Shown: positions 31,201 through 41,482, numbered from the stretch's first letter. The stretch: 64,000 nt of DNA from Octodonta nipae (GCA_034190945.1 CM067221.1:6526969-6590968); one strand, 5' to 3'. A program made the numbers and translations. The notes: generated by a model not told the origin, from the sequence alone.

Positions 31201-33332
31201 AGTCAAGGGAATTTTTTATACTGTGTGGGAGTGAATTTGGAGTATTGCTTTAACATGTCGAGTGCTTTGGAAATTTTCGAAGAAGGAGCTGAGAAATACG
31301 AAATAATAGGTCTGATAGGGTGATTATCTTCATGGAGTTTAATTAGTGAATATAAACGAGGGGGATATGGATTCATTACTGTTAAGGTTCTTTTTTGAAA
31401 TTCATTAAATAAAAATTGATTTCTTTAAGGGTATTTTTAACTTGAAGTTGAAATTTGGAGGTGGGATCTTTGGTAATAATAGGATAATTGGACGGGTTTA
31501 AAAATTCGTTGGTTTTGTTAATGTAGTTAGTTTTATCTAAGGCAACAATACTGTTTCCTTTGTCTGCGTTAGTAAATGTTAAATCATTGCCCTTAATTTT
31601 GTTTTTGATCGAGTTTAATGTAGAGAGTTCAGGGTTGTTGACAGTTTTATAAAATGAGTGGCGGATTAGATTTGACGCGATATGTTTGTCAGTTATGCTG
31701 TTGGTTTTGTTAAGTAAAGCAAGTTCTGTTTCTACCCCTAAAAGTTCTAAATTGTTACGTGAAATTTTACTTCGGAGATTGTGTTTGAAACCTTTGTTTA
31801 ATAGTGTTCTCTCGTTATCATCAAATGAAACGGAGCTTAAATTAACAAATCTGTTAAAAAACTGTGGATTTGGATGAGTGGTTGTGACTTGTCGTTTGAT
31901 AGGTTTTTTAGCTAATAATAGTTGTAGTTTTTTCTTCCCTAATATCGACCCCAAAACTATATAAAAGTATCACATTCATCGGTTCCCCTTCTCAAAAAAT
32001 AAAACATTCATATAGCTTTTAAAACAAATAACAACTTAGGAAAACATATAAGAAACAATAAAGATAAAATCAACAAAAATAACAACTGGGGTGTCTATAA
32101 GTTGACATGTGGTAGTTGCCCTAGTTTATACCTCGGTCATACGGGAAGATCATTCAATACAAGATGGGACAAACATACCAAAGTTTTTGAGTGTCACAAT
32201 TATAATAAGTCAACTTTTGCCGACCATTTATTGAATGAAAAATCATGTACATCAGAATACGTTCGAAGTATTACATTTACAACAAGAAAGTAAGAAATTA
32301 TATCTTTTAGAGTCATTAGAAATTAACAAAAACAAAAATTCACCATACCTCTTGAATGATCAAACCGAAACCAATTCATCCCCATTACTTAATCTTTTCA
32401 ATAGAATTATATAAACTCATTACAGCCATAATTTATCCATTCTACATTCTTAATAGTGATAATCCCCTCCTACCTGCTTCAATAATCCTCTAAATACCTC
32501 TGTAATTACATCACCATACTTCTTTGTAATAGTTTAAGGCATTTAACTGTTAGTCTTACGTTGTATTCTGAAGAAGCCAGTAACCTGGTGAAACAATTAT
32601 CAATAGTAAATAAATTTAAGTGAAAATTACATCAGTGTAGTTATTTTAATATAATATTAAGAAAGAATCTCACACGGAATATTGTTGCCAATGACAATTC
32701 TGCAAATCTGATTTATTCATAACTCGTATTATTAACAAAAATTAAGATTCATGGTTTAACACTGTTCCATCAATTGGTTGTCAGTAAAGAGGCATCCCTT
32801 CTTTCAATCTAACGTAATTCAACTTTAATTTATTATCGGCTATACGAAATCTAAATTAATTGATTATCTCTCCATTGACAATTTCTCTCAAATGTAACAT
32901 ATTCTAGGAACACCCTGTATGTTCAAAAATATTTTAAAATGTAGCTATTATGTACAGTATTGCAAAAATGTAGTAAATTTAGGTAAGTAATGTAAACAAT
33001 ATGTTTAACCGAAGTCTTTTTCTCTAGTTGGAAAAGGTGAATACAATCTCTGGACCTCTGGTACAACACTCGTCACCGACCAACACACCTTTTACTGGCT
33101 CTCCACAAGCTACAAAGTTGGCTTCTCCAGCTGGCAAGTCGGTCAACCTGACAACGCTGGAAACAACGAAAAATGCCTAGAAGTTATTTACGATAAAAAA
33201 CAATACAGCACGTTAGTGTGGAATGACAATGTCTGTTCAAAAGAGAAATACTTTATTTGTGAATTCAGTTGGAAGGATTGTGAAAACACACTCGATGATG
33301 AGTGTAACCCATTTAACATTATATCAGATTAA
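24242..33332 (+). CDS. C-type lectin C, four exons
   Basis: Secreted C-type lectin, 211 codons, paralogue of lectin B. Exons: 24242-24380, 28334-28416, 28576-28684, 33028-33332, with GT-AG borders and phases 1, 0, 1 as in B. Exon 1 encodes the signal peptide (MIRFLLTVFVLFYVCVQA) and a Lys/Pro/Thr-rich linker. Exons 2 and 3 encode YGDSYYYFQAVFK, GSYYQAMQFC and LVSIETPAENHF. Exon 4 gives GKGEYNLWTSGT, QPDNAGNNEKC, LVWNDNVC and YFICE, then two extra cysteines (KDCEN, DECNP). The QPD motif suggests galactose-type calcium-dependent binding. The introns are full of mobile DNA: a PLE with an intact 3' frame in intron 1, and a PLE remnant pair plus a 3-kb PLE in intron 3. All exons remain open, so the gene looks functional. 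AATAAA is at 33339-33344. Confidence 0.95.
24381..26645. other. First part of lectin C intron 1, no feature recognised
   Basis: AT-rich intron sequence. I see no domain-bearing frame, RNA gene or clear inverted repeat before the PLE. Confidence 0.45.
26711..28081 (+). CDS. PLE reverse transcriptase (partial) and GIY-YIG endonuclease
   Basis: Open frame of about 455 codons, lacking the N-terminal extension and RT fingers. FTNIPIDEAL opens the palm region. PMGSPLSPVIANLFMENF is the RT template-positioning block, and WLRYVDDTFVIWPHG holds the catalytic Asp pair. NQLPFLDVLINRKQDG and the thumb follow. The PLE linker (TDSIARILRRHNIDTIF) leads to the GIY-YIG motif GVYEIPCADCHKTYVGQT, with RRIQARRDEH, IAEHATTMSH and REAIEIAKRPHSLNAHNE after it. 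A basic, arginine-rich tail ends at TGA 28079-28081. PLE proteins copy their RNA at a nick made by the endonuclease. There is no genuine start codon in this fragment; it is a 5' truncation, not a complete gene. Confidence 0.88.
   Translation, partial: FTNIPIDEALNIIIEKYKPPQHLVDLTRHCLMNTYFVYENQGYKQVEGAPMGSPLSPVIANLFMENFEELALRTTTLKPSLWLRYVDDTFVIWPHGREHLNTFLDHLNGIHLKIKFTMEVEANNQLPFLDVLINRKQDGTLGHTVYRKATHTNRYLHAHSHHHPAQLQAVVKTLVTRSQRLADQDNIKQEMDSLKTALRQNGFTDRNIQRVLKSKPRQPDEKHETPITKANLSYVKETTDSIARILRRHNIDTIFNTDRKISTVLRTPKTRIPLEQQGVYEIPCADCHKTYVGQTNRRIQARRDEHQNAVRKREKTTSIAEHATTMSHRIDFENTRVLTNIEHPKSILVREAIEIAKRPHSLNAHNEIQNLSNCWKILLNTVQARTRPITTQPEITNQQDGAVPIERQGPITRSRSRCQPIGDEPRLYNSALASENLSIRVTRSESRRLRELCEPT
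28072..28116 (+). ncRNA. Hammerhead ribozyme candidate of a PLE, intact core
   Basis: CGAC (helix I), CTGAAGA (fits CUGANGA), one extra G, helix II GGCAGA/TCTGCC of six perfect pairs with loop TGTGAC, GAAAC, and helix III palindrome ACGT with C17, then GTC, which pairs with GAC to give three pairs of helix I. The core box overlaps the ORF stop codon (TGA 28079-28081 lies within CTGAAGA). The best combination of intact core and stable helix II in the window. Confidence 0.75.
28212..28258. repeat. (TA)n microsatellite
   Basis: About 23 TA units at the 3' side of the PLE. Confidence 0.95.
28991..29127. mobile_element. Facing pair of hammerhead-type PLE end fragments
   Basis: 28991-29035 and 29062-29127 are reverse complements. 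Each carries TTGATGA, an extra T, helix II GACAACT/AGTTGTT and GAAAC followed by GGC where GTC is expected. So the core base before the cleavage site is altered in both. Both also end in a CTAACACC/GGTGTTAG end block. The loop between them is 26 nt. Same family as 5160-5200. It lies in intron 3 of lectin C. Probably an insertion made of two truncated terminal repeats. Confidence 0.65.
29705..29760 (-). ncRNA. Hammerhead ribozyme candidate of the 3-kb PLE
   Basis: The minus strand reads TTAC...TATT (helix I), CTGAAGA, an extra A, GCCAG/CTGGT (helix II, last pair G-U) with loop TAAC, GAAAC, helix III palindrome ACAATTGT, C17, then AATA and GTAA completing helix I (4 + 4 pairs around a small bulge). 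All core positions are intact. Confidence 0.72.
30354..30914 (-). pseudogene. PLE reverse transcriptase palm and thumb fragment
   Basis: 186 codons: NNIESFIFTHNLNSKILYW, RYFDDIFACFTG with the two catalytic aspartates, FTLETETDNALNFLDLTI, and a thumb (IKCIAVNNGYNPQII) leading into the PLE linker. The preceding QGLIMG and following GIY-YIG parts are out of frame. Inactive copy. Confidence 0.85.
31382..31954 (-). pseudogene. PLE N-terminal and fingers fragment
   Basis: 190 codons ending shortly after the conserved PLE block LTFTNADKGNSIVALDKTNY. The upstream side is cut at the junction with the inverted partial copy (about 31950). The frame breaks before the palm. Confidence 0.8.
32102..32293 (+). 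pseudogene. GIY-YIG fragment in the inverted PLE partial copy
   Basis: MTCGSCPSLYLGHTGRSFNT and the following DKHTKVF, NKSTFADHLL mirror the minus-strand copy at about 30260-30120. The fragment has only the end of the element and cannot be expressed as a functional protein. Confidence 0.8.
32555..32611 (+). ncRNA. Hammerhead-like motif, facing copy with one key change
   Basis: Identical to the motif at 29705-29760 except that helix III reads ACAATTAT-C rather than ACAATTGT-C. This loses one of the two pairs next to the cleavage site. The pair of copies is a natural comparison of an intact and a damaged version in the same element. Confidence 0.65.
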
Positions 33333-33338
33333 GTAATG

Positions 33339-33344
33339 AATAAA
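33339..33344 (+). terminator. Lectin C polyadenylation signal AATAAA
   Basis: AATAAA 7 nt after the stop codon, as in lectin B. Confidence 0.8.
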
Positions 33345-33573
33345 TGTTGTTAAACGATGTAATTTAGTATGTATTTTACGCCATAATGCATGGATGCATA
33401 CTCAGCTAAATTCCTCATATTTAATTAACAAGCTATCAGCTAAAAGACACTTAAGACATGAAATGGCTAAATTTTAAAAAATTAAACCCACACTACCATT
33501 CATGCAAGGATTTCTAAAATAATCTCTCCTATAAAATCAATATTTTTTAGGAATATATATTACAATATATATA

Positions 33574-34445
33574 CAGGGTGAGTTTTTTTGATGATCAGTA
33601 TGACAATCTCGGAAACTAGCGGAGATAGAGCAATGGTTAAATTGTGAAAGATTTTTTACGGGCCCAATTTATTGAAACTTTCGGATTTTTGTAAAAAGTC
33701 ATGGCTTACTAGATATTTTGAAAAAAACTAAATTCTGTCGATTTAGTCAAAAAGTGTAAATATCAAAATTGAAGGGAATATGAATGTCATGTCCTCGTTT
33801 GCATGACGGCTCTCGTTTTCGAGATATGACACAAACTTATCTTTTTTGAGTGCAAACCATAGTTGGCTATGGCTTCAAAAAATTGGACATTTTTAGAGCT
33901 TTTCAACGATATAATACTCGATATAGTTATTCATAAAAATATCGGAGTTATGGATGTTTTTCTCTCTTATTTTCACTTTTAATGTAGTTAGCCGTGAAAT
34001 AGATTGATTTATTAATTATTGTTCCAAAAAACTTTGACCGATTTTTTTATTAGGTATATCAGATATAACGAAAAAACTAAATAAGTAGGTACTTACTGAA
34101 AACTTAAGAAATTAAAGTACATAATACGCTTTCCTCACAGAGCGCCTATCAGTTTCTTCAATTGCTTGTAATACCGCCTCCCTTAGGTCACCAACTGTCT
34201 CATACTTTCTTTTGTATACTTTGTTTTTTAGCGCACACCATAAATAGAACTCTATAACTGCCAAATCGGGAGACCGGGGTGGCCATTCGCGTGGACCATT
34301 TCTTCCTATCCAAGAGTTTGGATAGATATTAATCTAATTGTTGTCTTACTAATAACGAGTTATGAGCAGGTGTTCCATCATGTTGGAACCACTCAATTTC
34401 TAAACGAGTTCTCAAATTCAAATTATGCAACATGTCTTGAAAATT
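33574..34445 (-). mobile_element. Tc1/mariner-like transposon with long terminal repeats, truncated copy
   Basis: Starts CAGGGTGAGTTTTT after TA at 33572-33573. The left terminal repeat (to about 34130) is followed by minus-strand transposase sequence with WFQHDGTPAHN (complement of 34420-34340; second catalytic Asp). Compared with the fuller copy at 35295-37342 it lacks about 80 bp at 34118, which removes the transposase C terminus, and everything beyond about 34445 including the right terminal repeat. Confidence 0.82.
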
Positions 34446-35035
34446 TTTTAGAAAAAAAATCGAAAACAACACTAAACGATTGACAACGACTCCAGACTCG
34501 GAGTTGAAACGTCTCCATACACAGATAAGAAAAGAAAAAAAATTGGAGGAGAGAAAACCCAATGAACAGACAAAATAAAGTTAATCTTTGTCTATTAATG
34601 TTCTATTAATCTACTAATTTATACTTAAATTTTTAAAATACGTACATTTCTATTCAATCAATTCCTTTTAACAGTGAACCGAACTTTTAACGTCTGCACC
34701 CAAGTAAATGAAATTCCAGCTCCCTTCTTTTATATATGTTGACATTAAATATTGACTGATTGGAAATATTGACAGGGTGTTTACCTAATATCTGATTGCC
34801 TGACCAACTAGCTGGACCCTCGCCGGATTTAACTTCGTCCCAGACATTTCCATCTTTCAAATGTCTTTTAACTGAAACTGCTTACGACAGGGAAGCTGTT
34901 TGCTTTTCTTATTTTCAAATGTGAATTGTCGTCCTTTTATTCTGGTAAAATGCCCAGCATCATAAACGGATCATTTTCCACTTCTTGAAAAGTTGTTGAC
35001 GTCTTTTTAACAGGGTCAATTTTGCTGTATTCATG

Positions 35036-35036
<1 letters not shown>

Positions 35037-35085
<49 letters not shown>
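35037..35085. repeat. (TA)n microsatellite
   Basis: About 24 TA units. Confidence 0.95.
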
Positions 35086-35088
<3 letters not shown>

Positions 35089-35294
35089 TATGATAACAGC
35101 AGATTTTATTATTACACTAGTCAAGAGAGATTATTAAGCGTCATAAAATTCAACAGTAAACAGCTTACGCCATAATGTAAATAATAGTTCATAGGCCATA
35201 ATTGAGATAATTTTAACAGCAAATTCGTAGAAGTAAAATATTTGAACATTCAAACACACTAAAAAATTTTTTTTTTTTTTCGGTATATTCTATA

Positions 35295-37342
35295 CAGGGT
35301 GAGTTTTTATGATCAGTATGGGGATCACGAAAATTAGCGAAGATAGAGCAATGTTAAATTGGCAAAGATTTGCAGTTTTACTGGCCCAATTTAATGACAC
35401 TTTCGGATTGTTGTAAAAAGTCATGGCCTACTAGATATTTTGAAAAAAAAACGAAAATATATCGATTTAGTCAAATCCCTCTAGTTCCTTTGTTTTTGAT
35501 TTTATAAAAAAAGTATAAATATCAAAATTGAAGGAAATTGTATCCCGAATATGATTGTCATGTTCTCGTTTGCGTTACAGCTCTTGTTTTCGAGATATAA
35601 CACAAACTTATCTTTTTTCGAATGGAAACCATAGTTGGCTATGACATCAAAAATCGGACATTTTTAGAGCTTTTCAACGGTATAATACTCGATAGAGTTA
35701 TGGATGCTTTTCTCTCTTAATTTCACTTTTAACGTAGTTAGCCATGAAATAGATTGATTTATTAATAACTATTCCAAACAACATTGAACGATTTTTTTAT
35801 TAGGTATATCAGATATAACGAAAAAACTAAATAAGTAGGTACTTACTAAAAACTTAAGAAATTAAAATACATAAAAAGGGTTACAATTTATGTTCGAAAA
35901 GTCCACCATTGTTATTTAAACAAAAATTGCATCTTTTTAAGATTGACATTACCGCTTTCCTCACAGACCGCCTATCAATTTCTTCAATTGCTTGTAATAC
36001 CGCCTCCCTTAGGTCACCAACTGTCTCATACTTTCTTTTGTATACTTTGTTTTTTAGCGCACACCATAAATAGAAGTCTATAACTATATAAATCAGGAGA
36101 CCGGGGTGGCCATTCGCGTGAGCCATTTCTTCCTATCCAAGAGTTTGGATAGATATTATCTAAGTGTTGTCTTACTAATAACTAGTTATGAGCAGGTGCT
36201 CCATCATGTTGGAACCACTCAATTTCTAAACGAATTCTCAAATTCAAATTATGCAACATGTCTTGAAAAGTAGGATAGTAGACGTCTTTGTTCTACATGG
36301 AAAGGGTTTTCTTTAGCCCAGATATCCTCATTGTGTCTATTGAACATACTGCAGTTAGTAAATCTAGTTTCATCTGACCATAAAAACTTTAGTGGAAACT
36401 GTGGATTGTCAAGGCACATGTCTCTAAACCATGTACACAACAAAATACGTCGATGTTCGTCACCAGCATTCAAAGTTTGCGAAACCGAAAGTTTGTACGG
36501 GTGTTTCTGTCGCAATCTCACGAGTTGATGTAGATGGATTTTGATTTACCATTGCCAAAACATTTATTTCGTTAATTTGATTACGTTCCTTTGGTGGTTT
36601 AGTAAAAGACCTACATCTGCGTAAACTATCATAAAGCTTCTTAAACGTACATAGAGTATGTTGACGACGATTAAAATATCTATGAAAGTATTCCTCAGCT
36701 GCACGAACTGAATTTTTATGATATGATTTAACATTCCACCATATTCAGTTTTTCTTCGTTAGAATACTCCATTTTGTCTTGAAAACTTATCAATATCGAC
36801 TGTCAGTTTAGCACTACCAATGGAATTACTCTCAAATGAGGAAACGTCAAAGTGAAAACAATCTTTTTCATGGTTACCTACGTTAAAAGTGAAAATAAGA
36901 GAGAAAACCATCCATAACTCCGTTATATTTATGAATAACTATATCGAGTATTATATCGTTGAAAAACTCTAAAAATGTCCGATTTTTTGAGGTCATAGCC
37001 AACTATGGTTTCCATTCAAAAAAAGAAAAGTTTGTGTCATATCTCGAAAAAGAGAGCTGTCACGCAAACGAGGACATGACAATCATATTCGGGATACAAT
37101 TCCTTTCAATTTTGATATTTACACTTTTTTATAAAATCAAAAACATAGGAGCTAGAGGGATTTGACTAAATCGACAGAATTTCGTTTTTTCAAAATATGT
37201 AGTAAGCCATGACTATTTACAAAAATCTGAAAGTATCATTAAATTGGGCCAGTAAAACTGCAAATCTTTCCCAATTTAACCATTGCTCTATCTCCGCTAG
37301 TTTCCGAGATCCCCATACTGATCTTCAAAAAAAACTCACCCT
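35295..37342 (-). mobile_element. Tc1/mariner-like transposon with ~460-bp terminal inverted repeats
   Basis: TA is present at both sides. The ends CAGGGTGAGTTTTT/AAAAACTCACCCT begin long inverted repeats (about 35295-35755 and 36870-37342). Minus-strand transposase pieces: HPYKLSVSQTLNAGDEHRR and FLWSDETRFTN with the first Asp (36521-36249); WFQHDGAPAHN-like sequence around 36215-36180; and RSPDLAVIEFYLWC-like sequence around 36110-36060 leading into VYKRKYETVGDLREAVLQAI (36126-35881). Frameshifts separate the pieces and some intervening transposase sequence appears to be missing, so the copy is inactive. Repeats of this length are unusual for the superfamily. Confidence 0.85.
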
Positions 37343-37799
37343 ATATATTGTGAAAAATAATTATGCGTTCATAATGTCGTCAATGGAAAGCTATAAAAAA
37401 TCAAAAAATCTTCAAAATGTGTATTTATAAATGTTAATCAGACCATTTTTCATAGAAAAAAGCCAGACAACCGTGATTGTTCAAAAAATCCATTAATTGG
37501 TTGTAATTAAAGCTGGAATCTTAATTTTTCTCCTAATGATAGCCTATAACGTAGAGATTGGGCTCAAGATAGATTTTGTGCGTTAAGTAGACATTGCAGA
37601 ATTTCGATTTAAATAATTTGTAGAATTATTTTGCAAGACGTAATGTATTAACCACAATTGTTGGATAGGTATATTTAAAATATATTTTGAAGACTCATAA
37701 AATGTAAATCATTTTGTATATGTTGGATTTTTGTTACTGTACCGAAAAATTAATTAATAGTGAGAGCTTAAAAATTGACCCTTACTTTTCCTCAGATGT

Positions 37800-38043
37800 C
37801 TTGACAGGGGCAGATCCAGCCAGTGGAAAAAAGTAGTTGAATTGGTAAAAGTAAACAGTATACAGGTAACCATTAACCTAATAAACCACTGGAAACATAG
37901 ACCAATATGCATAAATACTAAATAGACAGGTAAATAAAACTCAAAAAGTTACGGGAAAACACATATAATAATATCAATAACTATAATTGCCAGCTTGTGC
38001 ACCTTTCTCAAGAAAATTTTAGATCCGCTCATGTGCCTTGACA
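37800..38043. mobile_element. Possible MITE with 7-bp target duplication
   Basis: GGGGCAGATCCAGC at the left and TAGATCCGCTCATGTGC at the right are imperfectly inverted. CTTGACA occurs on both sides (37800-37806, 38037-38043). No coding content. Confidence 0.4.
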
Positions 38044-38379
38044 ACTATTGTGAGGGCTCCGCTGACTGGCTGTCGCATATTCGTTCTTTTAATACAATTA
38101 TATAATTTTTTAAACCAATTTCTGGGCTTTATAACGAAAATCCAAGACAGACAAATGGAAGTGGAATATATGGACATCTTCAGTACATCCAGATCGTACT
38201 AGCATGGTTAATACGAGGGGCTATGCAAAATATCGCTCTAAATTATTTAAATTGCTGTTCTTTAAAAACTACTCATTCTGCAGTATCCAGCGTAAGCCCA
38301 TATAAACCCATTGTAAGCTATCATTTTGACGATTATTAATTCTCCAGTGTTCCTGAATTTTCCTAGGACTTCCATCATC

Positions 38380-38960
38380 TTGAAACGTTGATCTCATAAC
38401 GTTTCAATGGCTTTGGATCTGCTATCGTCAACAGGTGAGTGATGGGAAATTCAAATTATCAAATTATTATCAAATTATACGGTCAAGCGTCGCTGGTCAT
38501 TGTCATTGAGTCTTTTCCGGTCCAATCATCGTCGTTATACCTGGCGGTTGCTTGTTAACCGAAGAAGGGCTCTCCAAATGTTTTTAACTTGGATGCCGTG
38601 TCGCTAATTGTATTTTCGTTCGAGATTATATATGCTGTCTATATAAATTTTCTTTTATACCAGTGTTCTTCCGCGTGAATTACCCTAGCTAGGTCCCAGT
38701 TGATATTATAGTGTTCATGCGTTATTAGCTAGCCCAGACTTCGTTAACTCGGCCCTTTGAGTAGCTATGCGGTGTTCCTTAACCCTGGTGTCCAGCGGTC
38801 GCTTTGTCTCTCCAATGTAAATATTGTCTAATTCACAAGGTATGTTATAGATCCAATTATTGGTATTGCTGGAACTGGAGCTATGATTGAGGTATCTCGA
38901 TGACACCTACAATATTTGGCAACAAGGGGAGACAGAACTACAAGTCATTGCCTACCGATC
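38380..38960 (-). mobile_element. Penelope-like element remnant (GIY-YIG end)
   Basis: The minus-strand frame 38906-38715 reads WIYNIPCELDNIYIGETKRP, DTRVKEHRIATQRAEL and KSGLANNA. After frame breaks, IHAEEHWYKRKFI and ENTISDTASKL continue the endonuclease C terminus down to about 38570. A decayed GCAGATCC...TTGAAACGTTATG stretch (complement of 38440-38380) may be what is left of a hammerhead end. It is a different PLE lineage from the other copies, judged by the sequence. Confidence 0.7.
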
Positions 38961-39016
38961 CAACTTCCAAAATACAATAAAGAAAAGTTGTTTACTAGTT
39001 TTTTTCGAAGTCTCTA

Positions 39017-39105
39017 TTAAGGGGGCAGCTCTATTGTGGAGGCCCCGGGGCAGTGGCCCCTGATGAACTCCCCTAAATCCGGCCCTAATTCAGTTGTTTG
39101 CACTT
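39017..39105. repeat. Fragment of a GGCCGGATTTAGGGG-type repeat
   Basis: GC-rich compared with its surroundings. It contains GGGGCAGTGGCCCCTGATG and CCTAAATCCGGCCCT. The phrase is typical of ends of dispersed insect repeats. Too short to classify. Confidence 0.35.
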
Positions 39106-41470
39106 TGAGTCAACATTCTTGATCTACTAATTTTAAGTGTCTGCTGGGCTTTGGACGTTTGGTAGTTAGTTATTTGTTTACCCTCGAGCGATTGCTTTAT
39201 GTTTGCAGTACAACTCCTTTGTTCCTTTAGATCGAAACCTATGGTAGTTAGCGTTAATTCGATTTAATTGTAGATTTGTCTTTAGTGAGATTAGTTGCTT
39301 TATATCTGAAAATGTTCATATCATTTTCAGCATTTAATGCAATATTTGAGGTCATGATTTAATAATCACTAACCCAAGCATTTCAAAAATATTATCTCGG
39401 TGGTTATGAAGACCTCTAAGCCTCTTTTTCTAGTAAAGCTGGCGGCAGAACATGAAAAATAGGCAATATCTTACATTTCTTTTTTTTATTCAGAAAGACT
39501 TTACAAATAGAAACAAATATTACTAATAATAAGTGTGAAGATAGTTTATGAATTAAATGTGTAACTCGTCTATTATCAATTTATATCATTATATAATTTT
39601 ATCTTTTAGTAAAAAATTGAACACAAATAAATTTAAACACATCTGTTGGTATGCAACCAGCAAACTTCAATAATTGGAACTTTACGATTCTACCACTAGA
39701 TGTCACATATACTCACCACATTTTATAAATTAACAATTTATTGTATAATAAGTTGTTTTATATATAAATCTACATGTGTTCATAAAACATATATACGAAA
39801 ATACCAAAAGCAAATCAGTTTCAATTATTTAATTAATTCCTATGTCAACGAAGTTAAAGTAATTTTCAATTAATATAAAAAAATCGCAATTTTCAGTAAA
39901 TGGAAACGAATAGTTTGAGAACCTACGACAAACACCAAAACTGTGGCATTACAAAATGTCGAAATTGAGTAGAAATAAAAAGCAAAGTAATCGCATATTC
40001 ATCTAATATTTATTAGCTAGTAATGGTTCTTAAAAATGTTCATGATTAATAAGACCTGCAAAAAATATTAAAAGGTACCAAAACAGTACCAAGAATTATT
40101 AATCTTATGTCTATATGCATTGAACTGATTTGTATTTAGTTCAATGCCTACATGTAATAATTTATAAGTATATGATATGTGTCGATTAATATGCAACCAA
40201 TATTACCAAATATTGCAAACTTGCTCTATTGGTTGCATATGTGTAAATTACTAAAATGCCAAAAATCCTATTTAAATTGTCCTTGAGAATGGGAACTAAA
40301 TGTATAAAATAATTTATTTGTAATGAAGCTGTTGAAAATTTTACTTCTTTATTAAACTGTGTATATAAATATCCCTCCTAGTGCACCGATTTTAACAAAT
40401 GACATGTCTATCAATTCATCTTTATCGTGCAAATGTTATAGATAGACCATATATTTTTATTAAAAATTAATCTTGAAAATTAAGAAAAATTAAAAATATT
40501 TCTTTGCAGATTTGCCCTAGTGTAGAGGTCAGAGGAAGAGTTAGAAGACAATGGAATTCATGGGAATATAATTGTTCCCCTTACAGACGATGTCAAAGCG
40601 TGACTAGGACAAAACATATTAATTTCAATTAAAAAAATCCTTCCTTTTCATTGCAAAATTCATCATGAACAGATATTTTAATTTTGATATTATAAATTGA
40701 AAAAGTTTGAAATATCTAAATACAGTATGCATGTAGAGTATAAAACAAACCAAATAAAAACTATCCAGATAATCGAAGAAAAAAAACCCTGTGACAGGTC
40801 AACCTTAATTTAATAATGCGCATATTTGGACAAAAATATTTTTTATGGTGTTATTCATGTGGCATGTATAACATCATATACAATTTTTTCAAACGGCAAC
40901 TCCAATATTGGATATATCGATTTGAGAGATCTAGTAATTCTATACACAGGACATTTAAATTTCAAAACGGTTACATAACAAGTTTTTCTAAAGAAAAAAA
41001 TCTCTTTTATTCACTTAAACCAAAAAGAAATCAACTGAAAGGTATAAATGTAACAAAAGAATTAAAAAAATCACAGCAATTGTTTAAATTGGCCACCATT
41101 TTCTATGTGACAATGAGCAAAGCGATTTTCAAATTCTTGTATTATCTTTAGGGCAATATATTCCGTAATAAGTACGTTATATGGGTATATTTCAAGGTCA
41201 AAATAGTGTCGAAAAGAAGTGTTGCATTTTTTTTTCATTTCACTACCCTTCTCATTTATAAGTGTCGGCCTTCGTTACGAAGATTTCGCTTCAAAAATCT
41301 AGGAACTGCTGTAATTTCTATTTCTCGCTCAACTTATGGTTGCAACTGTGACGAATAATGTGTATTTGACGTAAATTAATTAAACTAAATCCCATTCATT
41401 GTGTATGTTTAAAAAAATCTAATTCAAGGCCCCCAACAAAAATTAAAGCTATCAAATAAACGTATTCACA
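39106..41470. other. Intergenic sequence between lectin C and the tRNA-Arg, no gene seen
   Basis: A 111-codon open frame at 40816-41151 has no signal of a domain and an AT-rich, low-complexity composition. TATGCAACCAATATT...GGTTGCATA (about 40190-40250) resembles the repeat units of the GST intron (60.5-61.6 kb). Confidence 0.4.
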
Positions 41471-41482
41471 CCAAAAAGCTTT

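Larger units (their letters stand above)
29618..32658 (-). mobile_element. Penelope-like element with inverted 5' partial copy and target duplication
   Basis: Main body on the minus strand (about 31960 to 29655): N-terminal block and ADKGNSIVALDKTNYI (31954-31382), then a broken fingers/palm part. LLSFDVVNLFPSIPP is at 31198-30947 and YWYRYFDDIFACFTG, with the catalytic YFDD, at 30914-30354. A broken GIY-YIG part GVCKLTCGSCPSLYLGHTGR follows near 30260-30170, and the tail at 30172-29924. From about 31950 to 32658 the 3' 700 bp is repeated on the + strand, facing it. The 12-bp sequence AAGAAAGAATCT occurs at 29606-29617 and 32659-32670 as a target duplication. About 38 bp at 29618-29655 have no counterpart at the other end (asymmetric tail). 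Confidence 0.9.

Noticed and set aside
38380..38440. Hammerhead at the end of the 38.4-kb PLE remnant
   Set aside because: Only GAAACGTTATG and a vague helix II remain, too decayed to call.
40816..41151. 111-codon open frame on the + strand
   Set aside because: AT-driven composition, no domain, no start context, no splice or neighbour support.
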